From assembly GCA_016946835.1 (NCBI GenBank), contig JACVTC010000009.1:2162501-2226500 (forward strand): DNA of 64,000 bases, written 5' to 3'. A model generated the notes under the pieces. That model had not been told where the DNA came from, did not search any database, and was given only the letters and a program-made list of their open reading frames with translations. The translations under genes and the position numbers were made by a program. Source of the DNA: Neocallimastix lanati (nom. inval.) (Eukaryota > Neocallimastigomycota > Neocallimastigomycetes > Neocallimastigales > Neocallimastigaceae). How positions within the stretch are numbered: the stretch's first letter is position 1; every line of letters starts with the position of its first letter. Below are positions 10,660-20,847 of this stretch, in pieces.

Positions 10660-13600
10660 TCAAACCAAAAATGAAGTTGTTGCTGTTGCCGTAAGAAATA
10701 ATAAGAAAACAAATAAAGAAAAGCCTTATAGTAAGACTAAAACAAAAACAAATAAAACTATAAATACAAAGAATAATCATAATAATGAAGTTGAAAAAAT
10801 GGAATTAGAAAATGATGAATTACAAACAATTGAAAACAATAATACCAATGCTAGTTTTGATGTTGATAAAAGCAATAGCAATAAAATTCAAACTGAGAAT
10901 GATATTTCAATATTACCTATTACAACACATTCAACTGAAACTGAAAGACTTAATGAAATTGATGTTTCAGTTTTAGCACAACCATCTATCAACAAAGCGA
11001 AACAAAATGCTAAAAAACAAAAAGAAAAAGAAATCATTGAAGAATCAGAAAATATTATTCAAGAAACTAATATTAATAAACAAAATAAATTACCAAGTAC
11101 ACAATTAGAAGAAAGAAAAACAAAAAATAATAATACTGATAAAATAGAAAAACACATTATGATAATGGATGGACAACCAAAATATGATATAACAAATGAT
11201 CTCAATAATAAATTTGCAAATATTACATTTTCACAATTATTAGATATTAGTCCAAAATTACGAGCGGAATTTATAAAAGCATTGAGGCTAAAAAGCCCTG
11301 CAATAAATAAGAAAACTCCAGAAGAAATCATCTTATCAGTAATGGCTAGAGATGATGTAGCAACAACAGAATGTCGAATTAATAAAGTAAAAGGAATCGC
11401 TTTTCTAGATACAGGTGCTAGTATAAATATAGTTACCAAACAATTCTTAAACAAGCTAGGAAATATTAACCCAATGGGATATGTAAAAAATAATATTGTC
11501 CAAGTCTTATCAAAAGAAAATGTGTATACAGAGATATATCTATTAAATGTTAATATTGGAAAGTTAAATTTACACGATATTTTTAGAGTTATTGATAGTA
11601 AACATAATTTATTTGATATTTTAATTGGTTATGGAACACTTAAAGATAATAATTTATTTATAAACCCAATAAATAATTCTCTATGTCTTATGAAAGAAAA
11701 TAATTCATGGAAATGTTTAACAAAACTTGGAAAAGAAAATAATGAAGATGTTATTAACGATGATGAAGAAGATGAATCAATAAATACAGATGATAAATCT
11801 AATTCTGATATTAATAACAATTCTTATTTATACTGCTTTATTAATGAAAATAAAGATGAAAATAATAATAAATTGTTGGAAAACCATAATGAAGAATTAA
11901 ATACTATAAATAATAATAATGATAGCAAAGTTAATAATAAAATTGATGAAGATGAAAATAAAAAGGCGACTTTACTACAAAACATTATAATTGAAATTCC
12001 CAATAAAAATAAAAAGAAGGTTAGAAAATTATTAAAAGAATTTTCCACTATTTTTGCAACAAAAATTGAAGAACTTCAACCGACAAAATTATTACCACAC
12101 AGAATTCATTTAGTAGATAATGCCAAACCAATAAAACAACGATGTTATAGGCTTTCTAGGGTTCAAGCTAAAGCACTTAAAGTTGAATTAGAAAAACTTA
12201 TAAATAACAAGTTAATTGAATCTTCCAATTCTCCCTGGTCCTCTCCAGTTATATTAGTACTAAAAAAGAATAAGAAATGGAGATTGTGTGTGGACTTTAG
12301 GAAATTAAACACCGTCACAATAAAAGATGCCTACGCATTACCTTTAATCGATGAAATATTATTTTCAATTGGAACTGAGGTTAAAGTGTTCACTACAATC
12401 GATTTATTTTCTGGTTTTCATCAGATTCCAATGTATAAAGACGGTATACCTAAAACAAGTTTCACCACTATGTATGGCAATTATCAGTTTCGAGTAATGC
12501 CTTTTGGATTATGTAATGCTCCCGGAACCTTCCAAAGAGAAATGAATAGGATATTTCTACCACTTATTGGAATTTGTATGTTTGTCTACGTTGATGATTT
12601 AGTTGTATTCTCTCCTTCTATTGAACAACATATAGAGGATCTCAATAAAGTATTCAACATCATTAAAGAAAATAATTTAAAAATTAATTTAGAAAAATGC
12701 AACTTCTTCAAAGAAAAAGTCAATTTATTAGGTCATACTTTATCAATTAATGGAATTTCCCCTATACAAGAAAAAATTCAAGTTATTTTAGAATGGATTC
12801 CACCAAGAAATATCACTCAATTACAGTCCTTTCTTGGTGCAGTCGGCTATTATCGAAAGTTTATATTCAACTTTGCTAATATTGCTAAACCATTGTTCAA
12901 ATTATGTAAGAAAGGTGTTAAATTTATATGGGATAAAGAATAAGATGATAGTTTCAATGAATTAAAAATTAAGTTAGCTTCTGCTCCTATTTTAACTATG
13001 CCTAATTTTGATAAACAATTCATTATCCGTACTGACGCTTCTTATGATGGTATTGGAGGAGTTCTTCTTCAAAAAGATGAAAACAACATTGAAAAACCTA
13101 TTCATTTTGTAAGTCGCTCTTTAAAGCCGGCGGAGAAGAATTATGCAATAACAGATCTTGAGGGTACAGCCGCGACTTACTGTGTTACAAAATTTAAGTC
13201 TTATATTGCTGGAAATAAGTATGAAACACTTCTTTACACAGACCACAAGCCATTAGTAGGATTATTCAAAAACAAAGAAACCAATAATTCTAGGCAAACA
13301 CGTTGGGTTTTACTTCTTTCGATGTTAAAAGTTAAAGTATTATATGAACCAGGAAAAAAGAATGTTATAGCAGATGCATTATCCAGACTACATACTGAGC
13401 ATAATAAAATTATAAGTACCATAACAAGTGAAATAGGTGAAAATAATTCAAATAATTTACTTTCTTGTTATAAAGACAAATTCATAGTAATTAATAATGA
13501 AGAATATTTTAAAGATGATGGTAAACTGAGAAAAGTTATTAAGAATCAAGACGAAAAAGTTGATTTAATATTAAAAGCACATAAAATTGGTCACGAAGGT

Positions 13601-14620
13601 GTATTTAAAACCTATAATAGACTTAAACGTGACTATTATTGGACTAATATGATTCTTGATGTTAAGTATATTGTAAAAACCTGTGAAAGATGCCAATTAT
13701 TTAGACCCCAGTCATTTAACTATCAAACAGAAGACATTGCTACTAAACCAGGATTACCGTTTTCAAGAGTTGGTTTAGATATTATAGGCCCACTCCCAAC
13801 AACCAAGAAAGGAAATAAATATATATTAGTCTTAGTTGATTATCTAACAAAATGGGTTGAAGCAAAACCAAAACAAAATATTGAATCCGATGATGTAATT
13901 GAATTTTTATCTGATATTTTTGCTTGATTTGGAATACCTGAAGTAATCGTAACTGATAATGGTCCACAATTCTGCTCCGATAAAACAAAAGCATTTCTTG
14001 ATTTATATGGCGTTTTCGTTCAATTTGTTGCTACTTATCATCCTGAGTCAAATGGTGAAGTTGAAAACCGCAATAAAGAAATTGGAAAATACTTAAGATT
14101 ATTATGCAACAAAAACACTTCTATATGGGATGAAATATTACCAAGTGCGTTATGGGCTTTACGTACTTGTAAAAATGAAACAACAAAATTTTCAAGTTTT
14201 GAATTGTTGTATGGTCGTCGTGATCTTCAGCCATTTGAATTAATGTTGAACTTAGACAAGAAGGAAAATTATGAAAGTGAAGATGAATTTTTAATTAGAA
14301 GGTTTACTACTCATTATAAATGGATAAAAGAAGCCATAAACAATATTCAAACTGCCAATAAAATATGGGAAGATAGAAGAAAACAAGTTAAAAGACTTAA
14401 AGCAGAATATAAACCTGGTGACTTAGTGTTAGTTAAATATATAAACAGAAGAAAACTTGATCCTTATTTCTTAGGACCAATGAAAATAGTTAAAAAACAA
14501 TTTAACACAGTAACGCTTTGTGATCCAGTTACTAATGAAATAGCCGAAAGAAATGTGCATTTAAAGAATATCGTTCCGTATAGATTATGTGAAATTGAGA
14601 CTTCAAGGGACGAAGTCTGA
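10660..14620 (+). pseudogene. Element A pol region (protease-RT-RNase H-integrase)
   Basis: Domain order: aspartic protease (FLDTGASINIV, near 11400), reverse transcriptase (FSGFHQIPM near 12410 and FVYVDDLVVFS near 12585), RNase H (IRTDASYDGIGGVLLQK, near 13025), integrase zinc finger (HKIGHEGVFKTYNRLKRDYY with CERCQ, near 13580-13690), integrase core (GLDIIGPLP near 13775) and a C-terminal GPY/F-like module (FLGPMKIVKKQFNTVTLCD near 14470). There is no chromodomain. The YVDD form of the RT box is shared with B-type elements (YIDD in B and H). Fossil: broken, with about two or three breaks. Confidence 0.85.
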
Positions 14621-14637
14621 TCTTAGGGGTGGCATCA

Positions 14638-15475
14638 TGTTACGATACAAATAATAAATAAAAAATAAATAAAAAATTAAATAAACTATTAAGATTAATT
14701 AATAAATAAATAAGAATAAATACTAAAGTATTAAAATATATAATAAGGAAATTAAATAATGCATAAATAATTAAATTATTTAAAATAATGTATTAATTGC
14801 ATTTATTTAATATTGTAATAGTAAACAATTAGATATTTTATTATAAATAATTAAAATTATATTTATTATTATTTTATATTTTTATTATAAAATTTTTATT
14901 ATACTTTATTATATTTTTATTATTATCTTATATTAAATATTATATTAAAATTATATTTTATTATATTTTATTATTATAAAATTATTATATTTTTGTTATT
15001 ATATTTTTATTATATTTTATATTTTTATTTTTATTTTTACTCCAATCAAATAAATGTTTTAATGATATAAAAAGAACAAAGTAAAACAATACTTTAGTTC
15101 TTCCTCTTCTTTCAACTTTATTTTTATATTTTTCTTTTAATTTTTCGAGAATGAAATAGTAAATATTTAGTATTAGTATTAATAAATAATTAAATAAATA
15201 ATTATATAAAATTAAATTGTTCTCTAGTAAAATTGATTAGTTTTGTTTTTGTGTTTTATTATAGTTAAAGATAAAAATAATTTTGGTTAGTTTAAATATT
15301 TAGTTTGTTTTGGTAATTTAGTTTTAATTTAGAGATAAATTTTATTAAAATATTTATTTAAGTTATTTATATTAGAATAGTTAAAATAATATTTATTTTG
15401 TTAGTGAAAAATTAAATTTTTAAATATTAGAATATATTATTTTTTTTTTTTTTAATAATCTTCAATTCTGTACCA
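14638..15475 (+). repeat. Element A 3' LTR
   Basis: Begins TGTTACGATAC right after a purine-rich tract (TCTTAGGGGTGGCATCA) following pol, the usual polypurine-tract position. It ends CTGTACCA, like the H LTR (GTCCTGTACCA on its own strand). It includes a GATATAAAAAGAACAAAG promoter-like box near 15063. The LTR of C begins 1 bp beyond it. Confidence 0.7.
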
Positions 15476-15476
15476 T

Positions 15477-16047
15477 TGTTGGTAAAGAACGAACATATAA
15501 TGGATTATTAATTAGAATTTCAACTTACTTTGTAAAGGATATAACTCGATGAGCTATATAAGCCTCATTACCATAACAAATTAATCATTATTTAGTATGA
15601 TCATACGCCTCAAAATCCTTTTACAATATAAATATATATTATTTATTATTATTAAATAATAATAATAATAATAAAATTGTTGAATATAATTTATACTTTT
15701 TAAAGTATAATTAATTGTTTATTTTTTATTTATTATTATCTAACTTTTTAAACTATTGTTTATTATTTTATTTATTATTATATAACTTTTTAATTGTTTA
15801 TTTTTATGTATAAAAGAATAGTGAATTAAATGTTTTAAATAATCTTCGTAAGATTATTAATATTTTAATAATCTGATAACTTCATTCATTAGAAAATATT
15901 ATTAAATAAAATCAAATAAAATAATAAAATAAAAATATAATAAAATTCTATAATAATACTGATAAAATAAAATTTAATTATCATAAGGAAGTTATTAGTT
16001 TATAGCATTCCAACCAAGTTATATCAAAACCAAATATAATCTTAACA
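15477..16047 (+). repeat. Element C 5' LTR
   Basis: TGTTGGTAAAGAACGAACAT at the start and AATCTTAACA at the end. It contains TATAAAAGAATAG near 15810 and a conserved GGAAGTTATTAG...CATTCCAACCAAGTT block near the end. A similar block (AAGGCTTCCAACCAAGTTTA) occurs in the solo LTR 27521-28172, so those families are related. Its first 60 bp also match the end of LTR K (minus) near 54310-54366. Confidence 0.7.
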
Positions 16048-16081
16048 ATAATCTTACCAGTTGTTTAATAACTTCCTTGGA

Positions 16082-17326
16082 ATGCCGAAATTTGGTCTAA
16101 GGAAATCTGGTGTTTATTCTGACAAGTCTGACGAAGAAGAGATGGATATAAATCAAGAAAACTCGGTTGAACAATTAAGAACGGAAGCTTCACAAGCTTG
16201 TGCAACTTTAGCTGGAAGTGTAGATCAGTTGAGAAATGAAACGTCTGAAGTTTGCTCTAACATAGTTTCAGATGTAAATGAAAACTTCGTCTCTAAAGAA
16301 GATCTCCAACGATATCATGAAGAAATAATGAAGGAGTTTGGTTCTTATAATCGCGCACATGCTGATATAATATCTTCTTTAAACTCTTTAAAAAATGCAA
16401 CTTTATATTTTAAAAAGGAGCTTCAAATACTTTCTCAAAAAGGAGACGCTTCTAACGCATCTACTTCAATAAATAATGTTAGAAATCCTATTCCTTCATT
16501 TTCGGATGCTTCAATTCAAAATCCTCAAGTTGGTGTTGATGATAATGCATCAACTACAACTAGATATGATAACGATCACGATGTTATCATGAGAACTACT
16601 TTTTCTGGTAATGTTCCACAAGTCCCTGATCCTGGGTTATTTACTGGAGTTGTATCGGAAACAGAGCTCTTTTGTCAACTCTGTGGTGATACATTTAAGA
16701 CCTATCCTTGTAAGTTTTGGCCTGAGGAGTCAAAAATAAATTTCGTTCAATCCAGATTAAGGGAAGCCGCAAGAAGTTGGTATCAAAATAAATATCCAGT
16801 AGGAACATCTCCCATTTCTCTAAATCTACTTTTGAAAGAACTAAAAGAAGCATTCCCCGACTTTGTGAGCAAAAAATTAAAAAAGATCAATTTAATCAAT
16901 ATAAAACATTCTTATGGAAAAATCAATGATTATATTGATTCTTTTCGTAAATTAACTACTGACTTAGGTTGGGCAGAAGAGCCATTAGTATTATTTTTCT
17001 ATAATGGCCTACACCCTAAATTTAAAGAAGAAATCAATAAAATGGACAAATTTCCCGATAAGTTAGAAGAAATAACTACTAAATGTATTTTAATCGAAGC
17101 TTCTCAAGATGCTAAGAATAAGATAAATCAACTTTCAGGTTATAAAAACGATAATAAAAGAAACACACATTCCCGTTCTAATAATAATAACAAAAATAAA
17201 AATAATAATAATAATAACTTTAGCAGAAATAATAACTTTTATAATAAATCAAAAAATAACTTCAGTAATAACAATAATAATAATAATCATATTACCGAAG
17301 TTAAGAAGATTAATTCAAAAAACTAA
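16082..17326 (+). CDS. Element C Gag
   Basis: The first ATG is at 16082 (MPKFGLRKSG), giving about 414 residues. Residues about 25-110 are rich in heptad-like Leu, Val and Ala (VEQLRTEASQACATLAGSVD) and may form a coiled coil. Residues about 180-350 form a Ty3/gypsy-type capsid region (FWPEESKINFVQSRLREAAR, YNGLHPKFKEEI). The C terminus is Asn/Lys-rich with no CCHC knuckle visible, so RNA binding may rely on basic residues. The stop directly follows the AAAAAAC heptamer. Confidence 0.8.
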   Translation: MPKFGLRKSGVYSDKSDEEEMDINQENSVEQLRTEASQACATLAGSVDQLRNETSEVCSNIVSDVNENFVSKEDLQRYHEEIMKEFGSYNRAHADIISSLNSLKNATLYFKKELQILSQKGDASNASTSINNVRNPIPSFSDASIQNPQVGVDDNASTTTRYDNDHDVIMRTTFSGNVPQVPDPGLFTGVVSETELFCQLCGDTFKTYPCKFWPEESKINFVQSRLREAARSWYQNKYPVGTSPISLNLLLKELKEAFPDFVSKKLKKINLINIKHSYGKINDYIDSFRKLTTDLGWAEEPLVLFFYNGLHPKFKEEINKMDKFPDKLEEITTKCILIEASQDAKNKINQLSGYKNDNKRNTHSRSNNNNKNKNNNNNNFSRNNNFYNKSKNNFSNNNNNNNHITEVKKINSKN

Positions 17327-17349
17327 ACAATGGACTTCTTTTGAAGTCC
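17317..17349 (+). promoter_or_regulatory. Gag-pol -1 frameshift cassette, element C
   Basis: Heptamer AAAAAAC at 17317-17323 in gag register A AAA AAC, followed at once by the gag stop, an 8-nt spacer, and the perfect hairpin GGACTTC-TTTT-GAAGTCC (17332-17349). This is a textbook slippery site plus hairpin with a different sequence from that of A, B, D and H, suggesting independent origin. Confidence 0.75.
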
Positions 17350-20300
17350 CATCATCCTACCAATGTCATCCAATATAATTTTCCAACATTAGATCATAAT
17401 CTACCCAATTCCTTTTTCCTTTTCAATTCCTTTGTACCAATTAAGAATAATAAAAATAAAATTATTAAAACTCAAGTTAAATCAATGCTAGATTGTGGGT
17501 CCTTTTGTAATTTTATTTCTTCTAATTTGGTTTCAAAGTTAAATTTAAAAACACAAACACTTAAAAAGAAAGTTCTTATAAAAGGAATAAGTGGGGATAT
17601 TGATTCTATTCTTAAATTTGTACCTTTGAAATTCCAACATAAAATATGTATCAATAACAAATTTTACCTCATCCAACGGAAATTAAATTTTCTAGTTACA
17701 GATAATATTCCAGTGGATTTACTTTTTGGAATTCATTATATGAAATCTTATAAAATCCACTATAATTACGAAAAAAATTATTTATATTCGACTTTAAATC
17801 TTAAAGATTTTAAATCAAAAATCATTAAAACATTCTCGGAAAAGAAAAGTTCATTTAATAATTATTATGGTGAATTTTTCAATTATCATCTTTTAATTTA
17901 TTCTTTTCTTTCCCAAAAGGACAATACTAATTCTGAGGAACCTAATATTGAAGATATCCCAGAACAATATAGAGATCTAGCAACTGTCTTTAGTAAGAAG
18001 GAAGCTGATAAGCTACCCCCTCATCGCCCAACGGATTGCGAAATTATATTAAAAGAAGGCGCCACTTTACATTACGGTCCGATTTATCCGCTTACCCTTG
18101 ATGAATCTGAAGTATTACAGGAATATATTAAAGAAAACCGAGAAAAAGGTTTTATTAGGGAATCATGTTCACCTGCTGGTTACCCTGTTCTATTTCAGAA
18201 AAAGAAAGACGGTTCTTTACGTTTATGCGTGGATTATAAAAAGTTAAACGAGGTTACGGTTAGAAATTCATATCCGTTACCACTTATCAACGATATTATT
18301 GATTGTGTTAAGGGAGCAAAATATTTTACAAAATTAGATTTGCGTTCTGCATATAATCTTATTCGTATTAAGGAAGGTGATGAATATAAAACAGCCTTCC
18401 GTACTAAATATGGCCATTACGAGTATCTCGTTATGCCTTTTGGATTGAAAAACGCGCCAGCCGTTTTCCAATCATTTATTAACTCTGTTCTTCGCCCCTT
18501 TTTAGAGAAATCAGTTATTCTCTACCTTGATGATATTTTAATTTATTCCAGCTCCCTCGAAGAACATCATAAAACAGTACGTAATGTTTTAAAAACTCTT
18601 TTGGATAATAATCTATTTGCGAAGTTGTCTAAATGCGAATTTGATAAAGACAAAGTCGAATTCTTAGGACATATAATCACTGGTTCTGGTATTTCAACAG
18701 ATCCTAAGAAAATTAAATCTATAGAAGAATGGCCTGTTCCTAATTGCGTTAAGGATGTTCAACGTTTCATGGGTCTATGTAATTATTATAGAAGATTTAT
18801 GAAGAACTTTGCCGCTATTGCCAAGCCTTTGCACGCTCTTACGAAGAAAGGAAAAAAATTTATTTGGTCTGCTGAATGTGACTATGCTTTTTCAATCTTG
18901 AAAAAGAGATTAACCAGCTCTCCTATCCTATTACATTCTGATACTTCTAAACCTTTCATAGTAGAATGTGATGCCAGTAGTTTTGCTATTGGTGCAGTTC
19001 TTTCTCAATATGATAATGAAAACCGATTACATCCTGTAGCTTATTTTTCTAGAAGTCTTAACAACGCTGAGTTAAATTACTCTATCACCGACAAGGAACT
19101 TCTAGCTATTAAGGATGCTTTCTCTACCTGGCGTCATCTCTTATTGGGTGCTAAGTTCAAAATCAAAGTCTTCACCGACCATAAGAATCTTCTATACACT
19201 CTTGGAGGAAAGATAGGTAATCAAAGACAACATCGTTTGCATCTATTCTTCCAGGAGTACGACTTTGAACTCAGCTATCGCCAAGGATGCAAAAATGGTA
19301 AGCCTGATTCACTATCACGTAGACCCGATTATGAAAGTGAAGATATTGAAGATACCCCTGAATTTATTTTAGATAGCAAAAATATTAAAGAAATAACTTG
19401 CTTAATTAGCGTTGCTAGTGACTTTCTCAATTCTATAATTGAAAACTTAAAGGATGATAAACTCGCAGATGACCTTCGTATCTACTTCTCACCCAATAAC
19501 GTATCTCAAAATTACCCTTATAAACCTTTCAGGAAAATGAATAAGTTTAAGATTGAAAATAACTTAATATTATATAATAACTTGATTTATATTCCTGAAA
19601 AGCTTCGTTTAGACATCCTCATTCGCTACCATAACAAACCTGCTGCTGGACATTTGGGTGTAAGAAGAACTTTGGAATTGATCTCCCGTAATTTCTGGTG
19701 GCCAAAAATGGAAGAAGATGTTAAAAGTTTCATTCAATCATGTGAAACTTGTATGAGAAATAAGAAGTCCAGACACCGTCAATATGGGTTACTACAACCA
19801 CTCGAAATCCCTGAACGACCCTGGAAATCGATTGAGATTGATTTTCTTTGTAACCTTCCCCCATCTAAAGGTTACACTGTTATCATGGTAATAGTTGATC
19901 GTTTTTCGAAAATGATACACCTCATGCCCTTTAAAGACGTTCCTAATTCCTCTCAGTCAGCTAAAGCTTTTATTAACAATATCTATAGGCTTCATGGTTT
20001 ACCTTATGATATTATCACTGATAGAGGTACTCAATTTACTAGCTCCCTTTGGCAAGAGTTCTTACGTTTATTAGGAATAAAGTCTAAGATCGCAACTACT
20101 GACCACCATCAAACAATCGGACAAGTCGAACGCTGTAACTCATATATTGAACAGTACCTCCGCTGTTTCTCAAGATCTTTTTATCATGATGATTGGATTG
20201 ACTTTTTACCCCTCGCCGAATTTGCCTACAATAATTCTGTTCATCCTTCCACTAATGAATCACCATTTTTCATCAATTATGGTTTTCACCCATATATGGA

Positions 20301-20421
20301 TGAGTATTCACTACTTCCAATTTCCAACATTAACCATAAAACAATTCAGAAAGTCGCCGAAGGATTCAACCACATTAAAGAGATCCTTCTCCGGTCCCAA
20401 GAATTATATAAGCGGGGTTAG
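17341..20421 (+). CDS. Element C Pol
   Basis: A long open Pol of about 1026 residues. Domains: aspartic protease (MLDCGSFCNFIS, about residue 48), RT ([12 protein letters not shown] near 335 and YLDDILIYS near 395), RNase H ([16 protein letters not shown] near 540), integrase zinc finger (HNKPAAGHLGVRRTLELISR ... CETCMRNK, about 763-808), and integrase core (IEIDFLCNLPPSKG near 838, [13 protein letters not shown] near 898). The frame closes at the boundary with B-derived sequence. Closest relative in the window is Pol of E. Pol is presumably made by -1 frameshifting from gag. Confidence 0.8.
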   Translation: MKSHHPTNVIQYNFPTLDHNLPNSFFLFNSFVPIKNNKNKIIKTQVKSMLDCGSFCNFISSNLVSKLNLKTQTLKKKVLIKGISGDIDSILKFVPLKFQHKICINNKFYLIQRKLNFLVTDNIPVDLLFGIHYMKSYKIHYNYEKNYLYSTLNLKDFKSKIIKTFSEKKSSFNNYYGEFFNYHLLIYSFLSQKDNTNSEEPNIEDIPEQYRDLATVFSKKEADKLPPHRPTDCEIILKEGATLHYGPIYPLTLDESEVLQEYIKENREKGFIRESCSPAGYPVLFQKKKDGSLRLCVDYKKLNEVTVRNSYPLPLINDIIDCVKGAKYFTKLDLRSAYNLIRIKEGDEYKTAFRTKYGHYEYLVMPFGLKNAPAVFQSFINSVLRPFLEKSVILYLDDILIYSSSLEEHHKTVRNVLKTLLDNNLFAKLSKCEFDKDKVEFLGHIITGSGISTDPKKIKSIEEWPVPNCVKDVQRFMGLCNYYRRFMKNFAAIAKPLHALTKKGKKFIWSAECDYAFSILKKRLTSSPILLHSDTSKPFIVECDASSFAIGAVLSQYDNENRLHPVAYFSRSLNNAELNYSITDKELLAIKDAFSTWRHLLLGAKFKIKVFTDHKNLLYTLGGKIGNQRQHRLHLFFQEYDFELSYRQGCKNGKPDSLSRRPDYESEDIEDTPEFILDSKNIKEITCLISVASDFLNSIIENLKDDKLADDLRIYFSPNNVSQNYPYKPFRKMNKFKIENNLILYNNLIYIPEKLRLDILIRYHNKPAAGHLGVRRTLELISRNFWWPKMEEDVKSFIQSCETCMRNKKSRHRQYGLLQPLEIPERPWKSIEIDFLCNLPPSKGYTVIMVIVDRFSKMIHLMPFKDVPNSSQSAKAFINNIYRLHGLPYDIITDRGTQFTSSLWQEFLRLLGIKSKIATTDHHQTIGQVERCNSYIEQYLRCFSRSFYHDDWIDFLPLAEFAYNNSVHPSTNESPFFINYGFHPYMDEYSLLPISNINHKTIQKVAEGFNHIKEILLRSQELYKRG

Positions 20422-20834
20422 GGGTTATAATATTTTCGATAATATAATTCTTAAAACATTTTAATATAAATAATAATTAAATATAATAATAAATCAATTT
20501 AATTAATATAAAATAATAATTATTTAATAATTAGTCATTAATCAATTTAATAAAATAATAATTATTTAATAATTAGTCATTAATCAATTTAATAAAATAA
20601 TAATTATTTAATAATTAGTCATTAATCAATTTAATAAAATAATAATTATTTAATAATTAGTTATTAATCAATTTAATTTGATAATTTATATAATTATTTT
20701 AAATTAAAAATAAAATTATGAAATTATAACAATAGTTTAAATTAATTAACATATAAAGTTATTAAATTTAATTATAATTTCGAATTGTATAATTTAAATC
20801 ATTAGTTTATTGTATTTTGGCTAGTTCCGTAACA
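20420..20834 (-). repeat. Element B left (3') LTR with 42-bp tandem repeats
   Basis: Ends on the plus strand with CTAGTTCCGTAACA (20834), matching 28896. It holds about four copies of a 42-bp unit (TTAGTCATTAATCAATTTAA then TAAAATAATAATTATTTAATAA) at 20531-20670; the right LTR has one copy. It keeps the uninterrupted target CGAATTGTATAATTT (20781-20795) that is split by insertions in the right LTR. Confidence 0.75.
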
Positions 20835-20847
20835 TGACCCCCCTTTT

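Larger units (their letters stand above)
9025..15475 (+). mobile_element. Element A: Ty3/gypsy LTR retrotransposon, broken
   Basis: Parts in order: leader (about 9025-9671), gag (9672-10634), recoding cassette (10622-10655), pol with aspartic protease, reverse transcriptase, RNase H and integrase (to 14620), then the 3' LTR (14638-15475). No matching 5' LTR was found, so the left boundary is approximate. It looks broken, with about two or three breaks in pol. Its pol is closely related to those of B and H, and more distantly to D. Moderately young, judging by largely preserved frames. Confidence 0.85.
15477..20418 (+). mobile_element. Element C: Ty3/gypsy LTR retrotransposon, incomplete
   Basis: Parts: 5' LTR (15477-16047; TGTTGGTAAAG...AATCTTAACA), gag (16082-17326), recoding cassette (17317-17349) and a pol open through integrase. 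No 3' LTR is found; the element meets LTR sequence of B at about 20418. Pol is of the chromovirus type by its relation to E, but the C-terminal part is not present. Broken at one end; the remaining frames look well kept, so it is fairly young. Confidence 0.8.

Noticed and set aside
20405-20424. GGGGTTAGGGGTT resembling telomeric repeat
   Set aside because: Single occurrence at the junction of C pol and the B LTR; no array, so chance is enough.
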